Shown piece after piece: positions 39,820-50,223 of a stretch of 59,116 nucleotides of DNA (positions are counted from its first letter, which is position 1; every line of letters starts with the position of its first letter). A model generated the notes under the pieces. That model saw only the letters and a list, made by a program, of their open reading frames with translations. It was not told the origin of the DNA and did no database searches. The DNA is taken from assembly GCA_016781735.1 (NCBI GenBank), contig JADDPT010000058.1:1-59116 (forward strand), written 5' to 3'. The stretch comes from Rubrobacter sp. Lineage in GTDB: Bacteria; Chloroflexota; Chloroflexia; Thermobaculales; Thermobaculaceae. The translations under genes were made by a program, and so were the position numbers.

Positions 39820-40706
39820 GCCTACCCGACGAGCTGCACTACGATGACGCCGGGCTGGTCCCGGCAGTGTTGCAAGACCAAGACACTCGCGAGGTGCTGA
39901 CGCTCGCGTACATGGATCGTTCCGCAGTGCAGCGCACCCTGGAAAGTGGTCTCGTCCACTTCTGGAGCCGCAGCCGGCAGCAACCGTGGCTGAAAGGGGA
40001 GAGTTCGGGACGGGTGCAACACGTGGTTGCGGTACGACCCGACTGCGAGTCGAACTCGCTTCTCGTGCTGGTTCGCCAGGAGATGCCCGGTGCGTGCCAT
40101 ACTGGCCACGGCTCCTGCTTCTACCGACAACTCGAAGGTGGGCAGTTGGTGGAGCTGTCCTCGCCGCTGTTCGACCCCATCCAGGTGTACAGGCGCGCGG
40201 GCGCCCAGGATCTCCTGAAGGAGCTACTTGGCGCATACTCGTGGCTCGGCAGCCAGGAGCTGCTGCCCCAATCGGGTACCTCCCGTGCCCTGCATGGAGA
40301 GGGGCCGGACCTATTAAGCCGTGTTCGCGACGAATGGGGGGAGCTAGTTGGCGTGCTCGAGGGCACCCATGTACACGAGGGCTTTGAGCACGATGTCTTG
40401 CTCGAAGCGTATCAGGTGCTGTACTGGACCTGCCTCTACCACGTCACATTGCACAGCGTCAGCCCGGAGCAGGCAGCTGCTGCTCTGTCGCGAGGGTATG
40501 GCGGAGCGGACGAGCCGTGTGCGCTGCTGAGTGAAGCGCTGCACACTGACGAGCCGAACGAGCGTTTGAAGCTGTTGTGGGCAGCGCTCGGCGCTGGGTG
40601 CAGAGAGGGCGGAATCCGGCCTGAGAGGGTGGTGCGCAAAGACCTTGATGAGCTGCGGGGCCGCGAGTACATGGCGCCTTACTTCGCCGGGGCCGCGTCC
40701 CGATGA
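39816..40706 (+). CDS. hisI: phosphoribosyl-AMP cyclohydrolase fused to divergent HisE/MazG-like C-terminal domain
   Basis: HisI motifs VLTLAYMDRSAVQRTLESGLVHFWSRSR, KGESSGRVQHV, CHTGHGSCFYR. The C-terminal half aligns only weakly to HisE (DEWGEL ... LEAYQVLYW). Confidence 0.9.
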   Translation: MSLPDELHYDDAGLVPAVLQDQDTREVLTLAYMDRSAVQRTLESGLVHFWSRSRQQPWLKGESSGRVQHVVAVRPDCESNSLLVLVRQEMPGACHTGHGSCFYRQLEGGQLVELSSPLFDPIQVYRRAGAQDLLKELLGAYSWLGSQELLPQSGTSRALHGEGPDLLSRVRDEWGELVGVLEGTHVHEGFEHDVLLEAYQVLYWTCLYHVTLHSVSPEQAAAALSRGYGGADEPCALLSEALHTDEPNERLKLLWAALGAGCREGGIRPERVVRKDLDELRGREYMAPYFAGAASR

Positions 40707-40740
40707 GGTGGTATACTGCAGGCAGGAGAGGAGTTGCGCT

Positions 40741-41061
40741 TTGTTCAACATCAACCCTCTGGAAATAATCGTCATTCTGGCGCTCGCACTCATTATCCTC
40801 GGACCGCAGAAGTTTCCCGAGGCAGGACGCTGGCTGGGTAAGGCAATGCGCGAGGTGAGGTCATTCACCGACGACCTCACGCGCGATGTCCGTACAAGCT
40901 TCGACGAGGATCGCATTCCTGCTCGGCCCGCCGTGAAGGATGCGGTGGCGCGCTATGCCGAGCCGGAAGAGGACAGCCAGGCGGTGACCAAGCCGGAACT
41001 GGAGCCTACCGCCGTGGCCAAAGCGGACCCGCCCGAGGAGAACGAACCAGGTCCCGTATAG
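40741..41061 (+). CDS. tatA: Sec-independent translocase TatA/TatB-like protein
   Basis: TTG start; INPLEIIVILALALIILGPQKFPEAGRWLGKAMREVRSFTDDL. Confidence 0.9.
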   Translation: MFNINPLEIIVILALALIILGPQKFPEAGRWLGKAMREVRSFTDDLTRDVRTSFDEDRIPARPAVKDAVARYAEPEEDSQAVTKPELEPTAVAKADPPEENEPGPV

Positions 41062-41392
41062 GCCAGTGCACGCTTGCCGGGACTGGAGTCCGTGCCGTGT
41101 GTCGACTGAACTGGGCGTGTCTAGTTTCGCCTCTTCTTGTCCCACGTGGTCAGTCGATACCGTCAACGCACGCCGCGCTCGTTGCGACTAACGCCGTCCC
41201 ACACTTGCATCGCCAAGAGGCTGCGTCCAACACTTGAGCTATCTGCCAAGATTTCACGGCCCGATCTGAATCCGCGATTCCGAACGCTTCACCTCCAACC
41301 CGTTGTAGAGTCTGCTGGGACAGCACTGGTCTTTCAGGAATGATATGCTCGTGGTAGGGATGGTCTGTCGTAGCACACAGTGGGGGATTAGC

Positions 41393-42790
41393 TTGGAACG
41401 CAAATCGACGTGGTTAGGCTCGATACTGCTGGCACTGTTCATCGCTGGTTGTGGCGGAGACCGGTCGGCTACCTCACCTACCGAGAGAGCGGAGCCGACC
41501 ACCGTCTCGGTCCTTACTACAGCCGAGGAGGCAACCGCCGGCGCATCTCAAAGCGCTGAAACGGAGGAACCTGAACCCGCCTCTCCCGCTCCCACCGTGG
41601 CTGAGGTCGAGACCCCCGTGGCCACAGCTGGGCGGCAGGAGGCGACAGCCACCCCATCTCAGAACAGCACTCCGGCGGCACGAGCCACCCGCACCCCCGA
41701 AAGAGCGTCGGCGGCACGATTCAACCCTCAGGACGTGTCTCTGCGCCTGGAGGTGGTAGCCGAGGGCTTCGCAGAGCCGCTCTTCGTCACCCACGCTGGC
41801 GACGGGAGCGGACGGGTGTTCGTGGTTGAGAAGGGAGGGGTGATCCGTCTCCTGAAGGACAAGCAGCCATTTCTCGATATCACCGACCGCGTTGGTGCTC
41901 AGGGGAGCGAGCAGGGACTGCTCGGTTTGGCCTTTCATCCCCGATTCCGCCAGAACGGCTACTTCTATGTGAACTACACGAACCAAGATGGCGACAGCGT
42001 GATCTCGCGTTTCACCGCCCCCGGAGACCGCCAGAGGGCTGATGCCGGCAGCGAGCGGGTTGTTCTCACTGAGGACCAGCCCGCTGCGAACCACAACGGC
42101 GGGATGCTCGCCTTCGGTCGTGACGGGTACCTGTACGCCGGCTTCGGCGACGGTGGTGGCGCGAACGACCAGTTCGGCAACGGGCAGAACCGCAACACTC
42201 TCCTCGGCAAGATATTGCGCATAGATGTCAACCGCGGTTCGCCGTACGCGATACCTCAGGACAACCCGTTCAGGGGCGAGGAAGGGGTGCGGGCGGAGAT
42301 CTATGCCTACGGACTTCGCAATCCGTGGCGCTTCTCCTTCGACCGTGACACCGGCGATCTATATATCGGGGATGTCGGGCAGGGGCAATATGAGTGGGTT
42401 CTGTACCAGAGGGCCGGAACAAAGGGCGGTCAGAATTACGGGTGGCCGATCACGGAGGGTGACCATTGTTTCCTGGAGGAGGGTTGCAATCGCGAGGGCA
42501 TCACCCCTCCTGTCACAGAGTACACCCACGACCTGGGATGCTCCATCACTGGTGGGTACGTATACCGGGGCGAGAGATACCCGGCACTTCGAGGCGCATA
42601 CCTGTTCGGTGATTACTGCGATGGCCGGGTGTGGACCCTCCATCGGGACCGCGCCGGCAAGTGGATACAGACTGAGATGCTGCAGGAGGAGATCAGCATC
42701 AGCTCCTTCGGTGAGGACGAGGCTGGTGAGGTTTATATAACCGATCTCGCCTCGGGTAATGTATACCAAGTGGCAGCGAGCACGGACTAG
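41393..42790 (+). CDS. PQQ-dependent (glucose/sorbosone) sugar dehydrogenase lipoprotein
   Basis: Lipobox LFIAGC; GLLGLAFHPRFRQNGYFYVNYTN, NHNGGMLAFGRDGYLYAGFGDGG, AYGLRNPWRFSFDRDTGDLYIGDVGQGQYEW. Confidence 0.92.
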   Translation: MERKSTWLGSILLALFIAGCGGDRSATSPTERAEPTTVSVLTTAEEATAGASQSAETEEPEPASPAPTVAEVETPVATAGRQEATATPSQNSTPAARATRTPERASAARFNPQDVSLRLEVVAEGFAEPLFVTHAGDGSGRVFVVEKGGVIRLLKDKQPFLDITDRVGAQGSEQGLLGLAFHPRFRQNGYFYVNYTNQDGDSVISRFTAPGDRQRADAGSERVVLTEDQPAANHNGGMLAFGRDGYLYAGFGDGGGANDQFGNGQNRNTLLGKILRIDVNRGSPYAIPQDNPFRGEEGVRAEIYAYGLRNPWRFSFDRDTGDLYIGDVGQGQYEWVLYQRAGTKGGQNYGWPITEGDHCFLEEGCNREGITPPVTEYTHDLGCSITGGYVYRGERYPALRGAYLFGDYCDGRVWTLHRDRAGKWIQTEMLQEEISISSFGEDEAGEVYITDLASGNVYQVAASTD

Positions 42791-43479
42791 GGCGGCCCGT
42801 CGGGGTGATACTCCGGCTGCTTCGTTCCGACGAGCAGGTAGGTTGTGCCCCTCTCGGTCTCACTCACGGGGAACGTGAGCGCGAAGCCGGGAAAAGCGAG
42901 TCCCTCCGTAGGTGTCGGCCGGCCGGCACTGCCGTATAGAACTGCGTGGAACCGGTCAAGCAGCCTCGACCGGAAGTTCCACGGCCTCAGCCGGCCGCCG
43001 AGGACAACGACGTACCGACCGGCGGGCCGCAGCACCCTCCATGCCTCGCGCCACGTCGCCTCGTCAAGAATGTACGCGGAGGGGAAAGTGCTTACGATGC
43101 TGTCCACCGAGGCGTCAGACAGCGGTATCTGAGACGACGTTCCGGGAAGCAGGATAGGTTTGCAGCCTGAGCGTCGTAGCTTGCGCAGCGCAACGCTCCG
43201 CATTCGATGGGAAGGTTCTATTCCATACGGCCGGCAGCCACGGCGACACATCTCCAGCAGCAGTTCTCCAGTGCCATATCCGACCTCGAGCAGGTCCGTG
43301 CCTTTGATGTACTGCAGAGCGCTCCTCTGCCATACCGCCCATTCACCGGCGAAGAAGAAAGAGCTGATGAAGTCGTAGCTGGGCGCGAGCGGGCCGTATA
43401 GCTGCTGAAAGATCCGGCTAGCGACGGCGGCCCGAAGCATTCGAGAGCGGGGAATGGAGGGCTTACTGTTCGTTGTCAC
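42787..43479 (-). CDS. SAM-dependent class I methyltransferase
   Basis: LLEVGYGTGELLLEMCRRG motif I, SDASVDSIVSTFPSAYI. Confidence 0.88.
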   Translation of the reverse strand: MTTNSKPSIPRSRMLRAAVASRIFQQLYGPLAPSYDFISSFFFAGEWAVWQRSALQYIKGTDLLEVGYGTGELLLEMCRRGCRPYGIEPSHRMRSVALRKLRRSGCKPILLPGTSSQIPLSDASVDSIVSTFPSAYILDEATWREAWRVLRPAGRYVVVLGGRLRPWNFRSRLLDRFHAVLYGSAGRPTPTEGLAFPGFALTFPVSETERGTTYLLVGTKQPEYHPDGPP

Positions 43480-43897
43480 TCAACTCGGCTGCCGCCGCCT
43501 GTATCCGCTGCCACACGTCGGGAAAGCGATCCATCCTAAGCACTCGCCCGTCGTCGTCCACGAACGTCTGGACGGTCCGCGCGGTAGCCAACGGCCGGGA
43601 TTCTCCGGCCACTTGGAGGGTGTAGACGAAATGCACGCGCGTCCGGGTGACCTCCTCGATTCCGGTCCAAATCTCTATGAGCTGGTCGTACAGCGCCGCA
43701 CGGTGATACCGGACTTGTAACTCCACCACGGGTAGGTTGATCCCCATGTCCGTCAGTTCAGTGTATGGGATGCCATGCGCCCGCAAGGACTCGGTCCGTC
43801 CCGTCTCGAACCATGGGATGTAGTTGGCGTGATACACCACTCCTGCCTGGTCGGTATCAGCGTAGCGGACGCGTACTGTCGTGCAATGTCTAGGCAC
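43463..43897 (-). CDS. acyl-CoA thioesterase (4HBT/YbgC-like)
   Basis: VRVRYADTDQAGVVYHANYIPWFETGRTESLRAHG. Confidence 0.94.
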   Translation of the reverse strand: MPRHCTTVRVRYADTDQAGVVYHANYIPWFETGRTESLRAHGIPYTELTDMGINLPVVELQVRYHRAALYDQLIEIWTGIEEVTRTRVHFVYTLQVAGESRPLATARTVQTFVDDDGRVLRMDRFPDVWQRIQAAAAELSDNEQ

Positions 43898-43961
43898 GCT
43901 TCAGCCTGTCTCCCCCTGGACGCGGCACGAGACCCCAGTTCGCCGAGGACTCACTGACGCA

Positions 43962-45038
43962 CTAGTAGGAGTAACCGGTCAGCCGCCGTGCGTGGTGGGG
44001 CCGACGAAGCTTCTCCAGAGCCTGCTTCTCGAGTTGCCGGACGCGCTCCCGCGTGACTCCCAGTCGCTCGCCCACCTTTTCCAGCGGGTAAATGTGCCCG
44101 TCGCCGAGACCGAAGCGCATCTGGAGCACGAGCCGCTCTCGTTCCGTGAGAGCCTGACTGAGCAGTGTCTCCAGTTCCGACTTGAGCACTTCCGTGGATG
44201 CGAAGTCCTCAGGACTGCTGTCAGGAGAAGGAACGAACTCACCAAGGCTACTCTCGTTACCCTCGCCGGCGGGAGAGTCAAGCGAGACCGGACGAGGCAG
44301 ATAGGCTAGCAACTCACGAACGCGGTCAGGCGGCATATCAACCCTCTGCGCCACCTCTTCGGGCAGCGGATCCCGGTTGAACTCCTGAGAAAGCTGTTGC
44401 ACTGCCTTGGTGACCTTGCTCGTCTGCTCGACGATATGCGCCGGCAAGCGTATCTCACGGGCTTTGTCTCCGATGGCCCGCGTGATTGCTTGCCTGATCC
44501 ACCAGGTAGCGTACGTGCTGAACCTGTGGCCGCGCCTCCAGTTGAACTTCTGTACGGCACGCATCAGCCCTATGTTGCCTTCCTGTATCAGGTCGAGCAA
44601 GGGCATCCCGCGTCCGACGTATCGCTTGGCGATGCTGACTACGAGTCGCAGGTTGGCGAGCACAAAGGTGCGGATGGCCTCCGCGTCACCCTCTTCAACG
44701 CGCCGGGCAAGCTCGACCTCTTCCTGGGCGGTGAGCAGCGGCACCCGGCCTATGTCGCGGAGGTACACCTTCACCGCGTCCGCGGCGTGGGCCTCGTCGG
44801 GCGAGATATTTTCCAGTCCGAGCTCTGCTTTCCCGTCGATGGGAACTGGAGTATTGTCGTCTGGGCTGGCCAGTACCTCGATGCCCCTCGCGGAGAGTGC
44901 GTCGTGTACTTGGACGAGGCGCTCTATGTCCTCTTCCGCGTCCGGTATACGCTCGAGCACGTCGGCCTCTGTAACGTGGCCCTGCCTCTGGCCGAGGCTG
45001 ATTAGCTCTTCAATCACACGGTCACCCTGCTCTACCAC
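43962..45038 (-). CDS. sigA: primary-type RNA polymerase sigma factor (RpoD/SigA)
   Basis: [41 protein letters not shown]; region 4 [20 protein letters not shown]. Confidence 0.95.
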   Translation of the reverse strand: MVEQGDRVIEELISLGQRQGHVTEADVLERIPDAEEDIERLVQVHDALSARGIEVLASPDDNTPVPIDGKAELGLENISPDEAHAADAVKVYLRDIGRVPLLTAQEEVELARRVEEGDAEAIRTFVLANLRLVVSIAKRYVGRGMPLLDLIQEGNIGLMRAVQKFNWRRGHRFSTYATWWIRQAITRAIGDKAREIRLPAHIVEQTSKVTKAVQQLSQEFNRDPLPEEVAQRVDMPPDRVRELLAYLPRPVSLDSPAGEGNESSLGEFVPSPDSSPEDFASTEVLKSELETLLSQALTERERLVLQMRFGLGDGHIYPLEKVGERLGVTRERVRQLEKQALEKLRRPHHARRLTGYSY

Positions 45039-45108
45039 GGATATACCTCCTAGTAGTGAGTGCTCCTTGGTAAGTTGCCGTCACGAACGCAAGACCGATA
45101 CCATCCTG

Positions 45109-46197
45109 TCACAGCACCGCTAGCTCTCGGGGAGCATTGTTCAGTCGCTCGCAGCCGTCTTGCGTAACCACTACGATATCCTCGACTCGCACGCCGAAGT
45201 TGCCAGGTATGTACACGCCGGGCTCGACGCTGAATACCATCCCCTCCTGTAGCTCTACGGCGCTGCCACCGAGAATGTACGGCGGCTCGTGGACCTCTAG
45301 TCCGAGGCCGTGGCCCGTGCGATGGATGAAGTATTGTGCCAAACCCTCGGACTCTAGGAACGAGCGGGTAGCTAAGTCTATATCACCCGCCTTTGCCCCA
45401 GGACGCACTGCCTCGACGCCACGCTGCTGCGCCTCCCTGACGGCCTCATAAACTCGCTGCGTCTCCGCATCGGGAGGACCGACGTGGAGGGCGCGCGTGA
45501 TGTCGGAATGGTAGCCGTCTAGCGGCCCCCCGTAGTCCACCACTACGGTGTCACCGCGGCTGATCACCCGAGAGCCCGGCGCGTGATGTGGGGAGGCGCT
45601 GTTTGGACCCCCTGCGACGGTCGTGAACGCCGCCCCGTCCAGTCCCTGCTCCTCTAGCAGAGCAGCTATGCGAGCGGCCAGCGCGCGCTCGGTCATACCC
45701 TCAACGTCCAGTCGAAGTACTTGGTGCCACACGGCGTCGGCAGCCGCGCCTGCACGCCGTAGCAGCTCGATCTCCTCTGAAGTCTTTAGCACCCGCACCG
45801 GCGCCAGCGCCTCGGCTGCCAGTCTCCAGTTGACTCCGGGAAGTCTCTCCTGCAGCCCTATCAGAAAGCGGCTCCATAGATGGTCACCTACCACGATGGT
45901 GTCCGAGCGGGAAGCGCGTACGGCCTCCGCCACCAGGTCGAGAGGGTCCTGGTACTCAGTCCACACTCGTAGCTCCGCCCGTGCGCTTGCAGCGCGCGGC
46001 GCCTCGAGGGCGGGCACGTACAGATCGGGCGGACCTTCATGTGGCACGATGAGCGCCGTCAGTCGCTCGCTCTCGTGTGCATCGTAGCCTGACAGGTACC
46101 GTAGGTCCGCGCCCGGCCCTAGAATGAGAGTACCCACTCCGAGCGCGCTCATCTGCTCGCGGACGCTTTTCAGCCGTTGTTCATACATGGCAGACAT
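45109..46197 (-). CDS. Xaa-Pro aminopeptidase family M24 metallopeptidase
   Basis: DTVVVDYGGPLDGYHSDITRAL, HRTGHGLGLEVHEPPYI, GMVFSVEPGVYIPGNFGVRVEDIVVV. Confidence 0.95.
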   Translation of the reverse strand: MSAMYEQRLKSVREQMSALGVGTLILGPGADLRYLSGYDAHESERLTALIVPHEGPPDLYVPALEAPRAASARAELRVWTEYQDPLDLVAEAVRASRSDTIVVGDHLWSRFLIGLQERLPGVNWRLAAEALAPVRVLKTSEEIELLRRAGAAADAVWHQVLRLDVEGMTERALAARIAALLEEQGLDGAAFTTVAGGPNSASPHHAPGSRVISRGDTVVVDYGGPLDGYHSDITRALHVGPPDAETQRVYEAVREAQQRGVEAVRPGAKAGDIDLATRSFLESEGLAQYFIHRTGHGLGLEVHEPPYILGGSAVELQEGMVFSVEPGVYIPGNFGVRVEDIVVVTQDGCERLNNAPRELAVL

Positions 46198-46355
46198 CCC
46201 CCTGGACCGCCATTATCCGACGTACCTGCGTGCTCGGTCAACCGACGTGACTTCTGCAGGCGAGTGACCCGGCTGCCCATCCATGCGAGGGACAGGTTGG
46301 GGCGCTGTGTTATACTGCCCGGTCGGTAGGTTAGGCTGGGAGGTCGGCGCGAGCT

Positions 46356-47513
46356 ATGGTGCGGGAACTGCTGGGCGAGGCATCTGTTGTGCGCCGCGAG
46401 CTCGAGAGGGTGGGAGCGGAAGGCGATGCCGACGCGGTGCGCCCGGTGCTTCTGCAGATAACCGTGAGCGATGCGGACGCTCCCGCCATGGCGGCGACAG
46501 GCTCGCGCCTGGGACTTTCCCTCGTCCAGGGCTCAACGGGATTGCTCGTGTCCGGCAGTGCGGCTGCGTGCCTGCGACTCGCGGCCGAGCTCGACACTTG
46601 TTACCCGCAACCGGCGGTCAGCATTCGGCGGGCACTCTCCACCCGCCGTCCCTCCTACCTGACGGTCCGTGGAAAGCGCCTCTCGCTGGGATCGCGAACT
46701 TTGATAATGGGAATACTGAACCTCGATCCTGACTCGTTCTCCGGCGACGGGGTGCCCGAGACAGAGGATGCGGTAACCCGAGCCCAGGGGTTGCTGAAAG
46801 CAGGCGCTGACATACTGGATGTGGGCGGGATGAGTACGAGGCCGGGCTCCGAGCCGATCCCGGAGGAAGTGGAGACGGCGCGACTGAGCGCTGTCATTCG
46901 CACTCTTCGCCCGCTTACGGATGCGCCCATCTCGGCCGATACCTACAGGCCGACGCCGGTCAGGGCAGCACTTGAAGCAGGTGCAGACATTATCAACGAC
47001 GTCTCAGGCCTGCGCGATGAGGCCCTCGTCGCGGCAGTTCGAGAGTACGGAGCCGGCGTGGTCGTGATGCACATGCAGGGCACTCCGTTCACGATGCAGG
47101 AGAGCCCGTCCTACGAGGACGTGGTGGGTGAGATATACAGTTACCTCGCGGCGGCCGTAGACACTGCGAAGGAGAGCGGAGTCGCACCCGAGGGGATCAT
47201 CGTTGATCCCGGCATAGGCTTCGGGAAGACGCTCGACCACAACCTCGAGCTGCTCCACCGGCTTCGTGAGTTCACCGGCCTCGGTCAGCCCTTACTGGTC
47301 GGAACGTCCCGGAAAGGATTTATAGGCAGGGTTACGGGACGGGAGGTGAGCGATCGGCTTACAGGAACCGCCGCAACGGTGGCTCTATCCATCGCAGGCG
47401 GCGCGGATATCGTCAGGGTCCACGATGTCGGGGAGATGACGGCTGTGACAAGGATGAGCGACGCCATCGTGAGGGGTGCCTCAACGTCGCTGACATCGAG
47501 CGTAAGTCCTTGA
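46356..47513 (+). CDS. folP: dihydropteroate synthase with ~100-aa N-terminal extension
   Basis: IMGILNLDPDSFSGDG, LDVGGMSTRPGSEPIPEEVE, INDVSGLRDEALV, VDPGIGFGKTLDHN. Confidence 0.93.
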   Translation: MVRELLGEASVVRRELERVGAEGDADAVRPVLLQITVSDADAPAMAATGSRLGLSLVQGSTGLLVSGSAAACLRLAAELDTCYPQPAVSIRRALSTRRPSYLTVRGKRLSLGSRTLIMGILNLDPDSFSGDGVPETEDAVTRAQGLLKAGADILDVGGMSTRPGSEPIPEEVETARLSAVIRTLRPLTDAPISADTYRPTPVRAALEAGADIINDVSGLRDEALVAAVREYGAGVVVMHMQGTPFTMQESPSYEDVVGEIYSYLAAAVDTAKESGVAPEGIIVDPGIGFGKTLDHNLELLHRLREFTGLGQPLLVGTSRKGFIGRVTGREVSDRLTGTAATVALSIAGGADIVRVHDVGEMTAVTRMSDAIVRGASTSLTSSVSP

Positions 47514-48319
47514 GGTGGAGACTACTGCTCTGCGGACCCCAGTCCGGGGCGCGCAACATGGCCGTGGACGAGGCACTGCTACAGGGCGTGCAGGAGGGCA
47601 CGTCGACGTCGACCCTCCGTCTGTATAGCTGGGCGCCCGGCTGCTACTCTGTAGGTCGCTTTCAGAAAGCTTCCGACCTCAACGAACGAGCTCGTGCTGT
47701 CCCCGGCGAGTCCTGGGTACGAAGACCCACTGGCGGACGGGCGCTGTATCATGGTCCGGAGCTCACGTACTCGGTGACCGCAAGTCTATCGGATGACGGG
47801 GTGTCGGGGACTGTGCTGCAGAGCTACCGTAAAGTAGCCGAGGCGCTGCTCGCGGGATTGATGGAGTTGGGTGTTGCAGCGCGGCTCGCGCCGAGGGGAG
47901 ACGCCGCGAGAATCCGAACCAGCCCTTCCTGCTTCGCCAGCCCGTCCGACTCGGAGGTGCTATGGCAAGGCCGCAAGCTGATAGGAAGCGCCCAGCAGAG
48001 GGGTGCTGGGGCTCTCCTCCAGCATGGCTCACTTCTTCTTCAGAGCCCGACAGCGGAGTTGTTCGACGGCCTCGTCTTTGCGTCGATCGAGCAGAGGGAG
48101 CGAGCCCGCGCTGAGGGTGAGAGCAGGCTTGCCACGCTGACTCAGGCGCTGGGAAACTCTCCTGACCCTGACCGGGTGGCTTGCGCGGTCGCGCGCGGGT
48201 TCGAGCGCTGTTGGCGTTTAGAGTTCGAGCGGGGATGCTTGAGCGAACATGAAGAGGAGGCCGCGCAGGTGCTCGCGCGCGAGAAGTATCGGCAGGTGGA
48301 TTGGTGCTATCGCAGGTGA
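47510..48319 (+). CDS. lipoate--protein ligase family protein
   Basis: NMAVDEALLQGVQ, SVGRFQKASDLN, WVRRPTGGRALYHGPELTYSV. Confidence 0.92.
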   Translation: MRWRLLLCGPQSGARNMAVDEALLQGVQEGTSTSTLRLYSWAPGCYSVGRFQKASDLNERARAVPGESWVRRPTGGRALYHGPELTYSVTASLSDDGVSGTVLQSYRKVAEALLAGLMELGVAARLAPRGDAARIRTSPSCFASPSDSEVLWQGRKLIGSAQQRGAGALLQHGSLLLQSPTAELFDGLVFASIEQRERARAEGESRLATLTQALGNSPDPDRVACAVARGFERCWRLEFERGCLSEHEEEAAQVLAREKYRQVDWCYRR

Positions 48320-48390
48320 CAGAATGCGATATGAAGCGCTACCGGAGATTGTGAGGTTGACGCAGCTTGCTCGGTAATGAAGATAGTGCA

Positions 48391-48849
48391 ATGTTGAAGG
48401 AGGAAGGCTTGCTGGAGTCGGAACAGATACAGGCGATAATCCCGCACCGTTACCCTTTCCTGCTCATAGACCGCATCACCGAGATTGAGTACGGGGTGAG
48501 AGCTGTGGGACTGAAGAACCTGTCAGCGAACGAGTGGTACTTCCAGGGCCACTTTCCCGGTGCTCCAGTGATGCCGGGAGTAATGCAAATTGAGGCGCTC
48601 GCGCAACTAGGGGCTGTCGCGATCCTCGGGATGCCGGAGCACGCCGGCAAGATCGCGTACTTCGCGGGCATCGATGATGTACGCTTCAAACGAGTCGTTA
48701 GACCCGGCGACCAATTGAACCTGGAGGTGGTGCTGGACCGTGTGCGCCGGAACATAGGCACCGGGACGGGTACTGCTTCAGTCGGCGGAGATGTCGCCTG
48801 CCAGGGGCGGTTCACGTTCGCGGTCGGAAACGCCGCTGCCGGCCCTTAA
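48391..48849 (+). CDS. fabZ: 3-hydroxyacyl-ACP dehydratase
   Basis: [43 protein letters not shown] at 48391 or alternative TTG at 48367. Confidence 0.95.
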   Translation: MLKEEGLLESEQIQAIIPHRYPFLLIDRITEIEYGVRAVGLKNLSANEWYFQGHFPGAPVMPGVMQIEALAQLGAVAILGMPEHAGKIAYFAGIDDVRFKRVVRPGDQLNLEVVLDRVRRNIGTGTGTASVGGDVACQGRFTFAVGNAAAGP

Positions 48850-48915
48850 GGATTCGCTCCAAAGGCCGGGTGGCATTTTGAAGGGGCTAAGTCCCGAAAT
48901 AGGAAGGGATAACTG

Positions 48916-50118
48916 TTGGCAAGGGGTAACCTGCTTGTGGGGCAGTCCGGCGGCTGCACTGCTGCCATTAACGCAAGCCTCGCGGGCGTAGTTGAGGCGG
49001 CTTGGGAAAGTCGGGATGTGGCTGCTGTATATGGCATGCGTCACGGCATCGAGGGTGTGTTGCGCGGTGAGCTCGTCGATCTGGGCGCGGAGCCTTCGGA
49101 AATCTGGTCCCGAATCAGGAGAACGCCGTCCGCAGCTCTCGGCTCCGCTCGGTACAAGCTCGAAGAGGAAGACCTGCAGAGGGTTCTCGATACGCTCATA
49201 CGCCTCGACGTGCGTTACTTCATCTATATCGGAGGTAATGATTCCGCCGATACTGCGCACAGGGTCTCCGAGGCGGCCAAGCATCGGGGCTATGAGCTTC
49301 ACGCCATTGCTGTCCCCAAGACGATAGACAACGATCTACCCTTGACTGATCACTGCCCAGGATACGGCAGCATAGCCCGGTTTGTATCACAGGTGACGCA
49401 GGAGGTAGGGCTGGACACGGAAGCGATGTGCCGGGTTGACCCGGTGAAGATCGTGGAGGTAATGGGTAGGGATGCCGGCTGGGTGGCCGCTTCGTCATCC
49501 CTCGGTCGGAGGCGACCCTCAGATGCGCCGCACCTGATCTATATGCCGGAACGGCCGTTCAGCAGGGAGACGTTCCTGCAGGACATACAGCGCTGCCACC
49601 AGGTGCACGGCTACGCAGTTGCCGTCGTTACAGAGACCGTGCGTGACTCATCGGGCGAGAGCATCGCTCGGGCCGACCCTGTCTTCAGCCGAGACTCGTT
49701 TGGGCATCGCTACCTCACCGGCGCCGCCAGCTACCTGGCAGACCTGGTAGCCCGAGAGCTGGGTCTGCGAGCGCGCTTCGACAAGCCGGGCACTATCCAG
49801 AGGATGAGCATGGCCATGGCGAGCGATGTGGACCTGCAGGAAGCATATGAGGTCGGTGCACACGCCGTACGCGCTGCGGTCGCCGGGGAGGGGGATAAGA
49901 TGGTGAGCATCGAGCGCGTAGCCGACGAGCCGTACTCGTCCCAGCCCGGACTGGTGCCGCTAACCGCGGTGGCTAATCATCAGCGGTTGCTGCCCGACGA
50001 GTTCATAAACGACACGGGCAACCATGTAACGCCTGAGTTCTCCCGGTATGCCCTTCCGCTCATCGGAGGGACGGCCGTATCTTACCCACGGCTGCAAGGC
50101 GTCCCTGTGCCTCTCTGA
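48916..50118 (+). CDS. 6-phosphofructokinase, probably PPi-dependent
   Basis: GGCTAAINASLAGV, YIGGNDSADTA, PKTIDNDLPLTDHCPGYGS. GGND and PKTIDND are PPi-PFK-type. Confidence 0.9.
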   Translation: MARGNLLVGQSGGCTAAINASLAGVVEAAWESRDVAAVYGMRHGIEGVLRGELVDLGAEPSEIWSRIRRTPSAALGSARYKLEEEDLQRVLDTLIRLDVRYFIYIGGNDSADTAHRVSEAAKHRGYELHAIAVPKTIDNDLPLTDHCPGYGSIARFVSQVTQEVGLDTEAMCRVDPVKIVEVMGRDAGWVAASSSLGRRRPSDAPHLIYMPERPFSRETFLQDIQRCHQVHGYAVAVVTETVRDSSGESIARADPVFSRDSFGHRYLTGAASYLADLVARELGLRARFDKPGTIQRMSMAMASDVDLQEAYEVGAHAVRAAVAGEGDKMVSIERVADEPYSSQPGLVPLTAVANHQRLLPDEFINDTGNHVTPEFSRYALPLIGGTAVSYPRLQGVPVPL

Positions 50119-50223
50119 CGGGTGCCCCTGAAATGCTGGGAGTTGATGGATCGCGGAACTCAGACAAGAGACCACCGACAGAGCACCGGGCTGTCTCGCC
50201 GTCGCGGACCGGAGGAACTCCGG

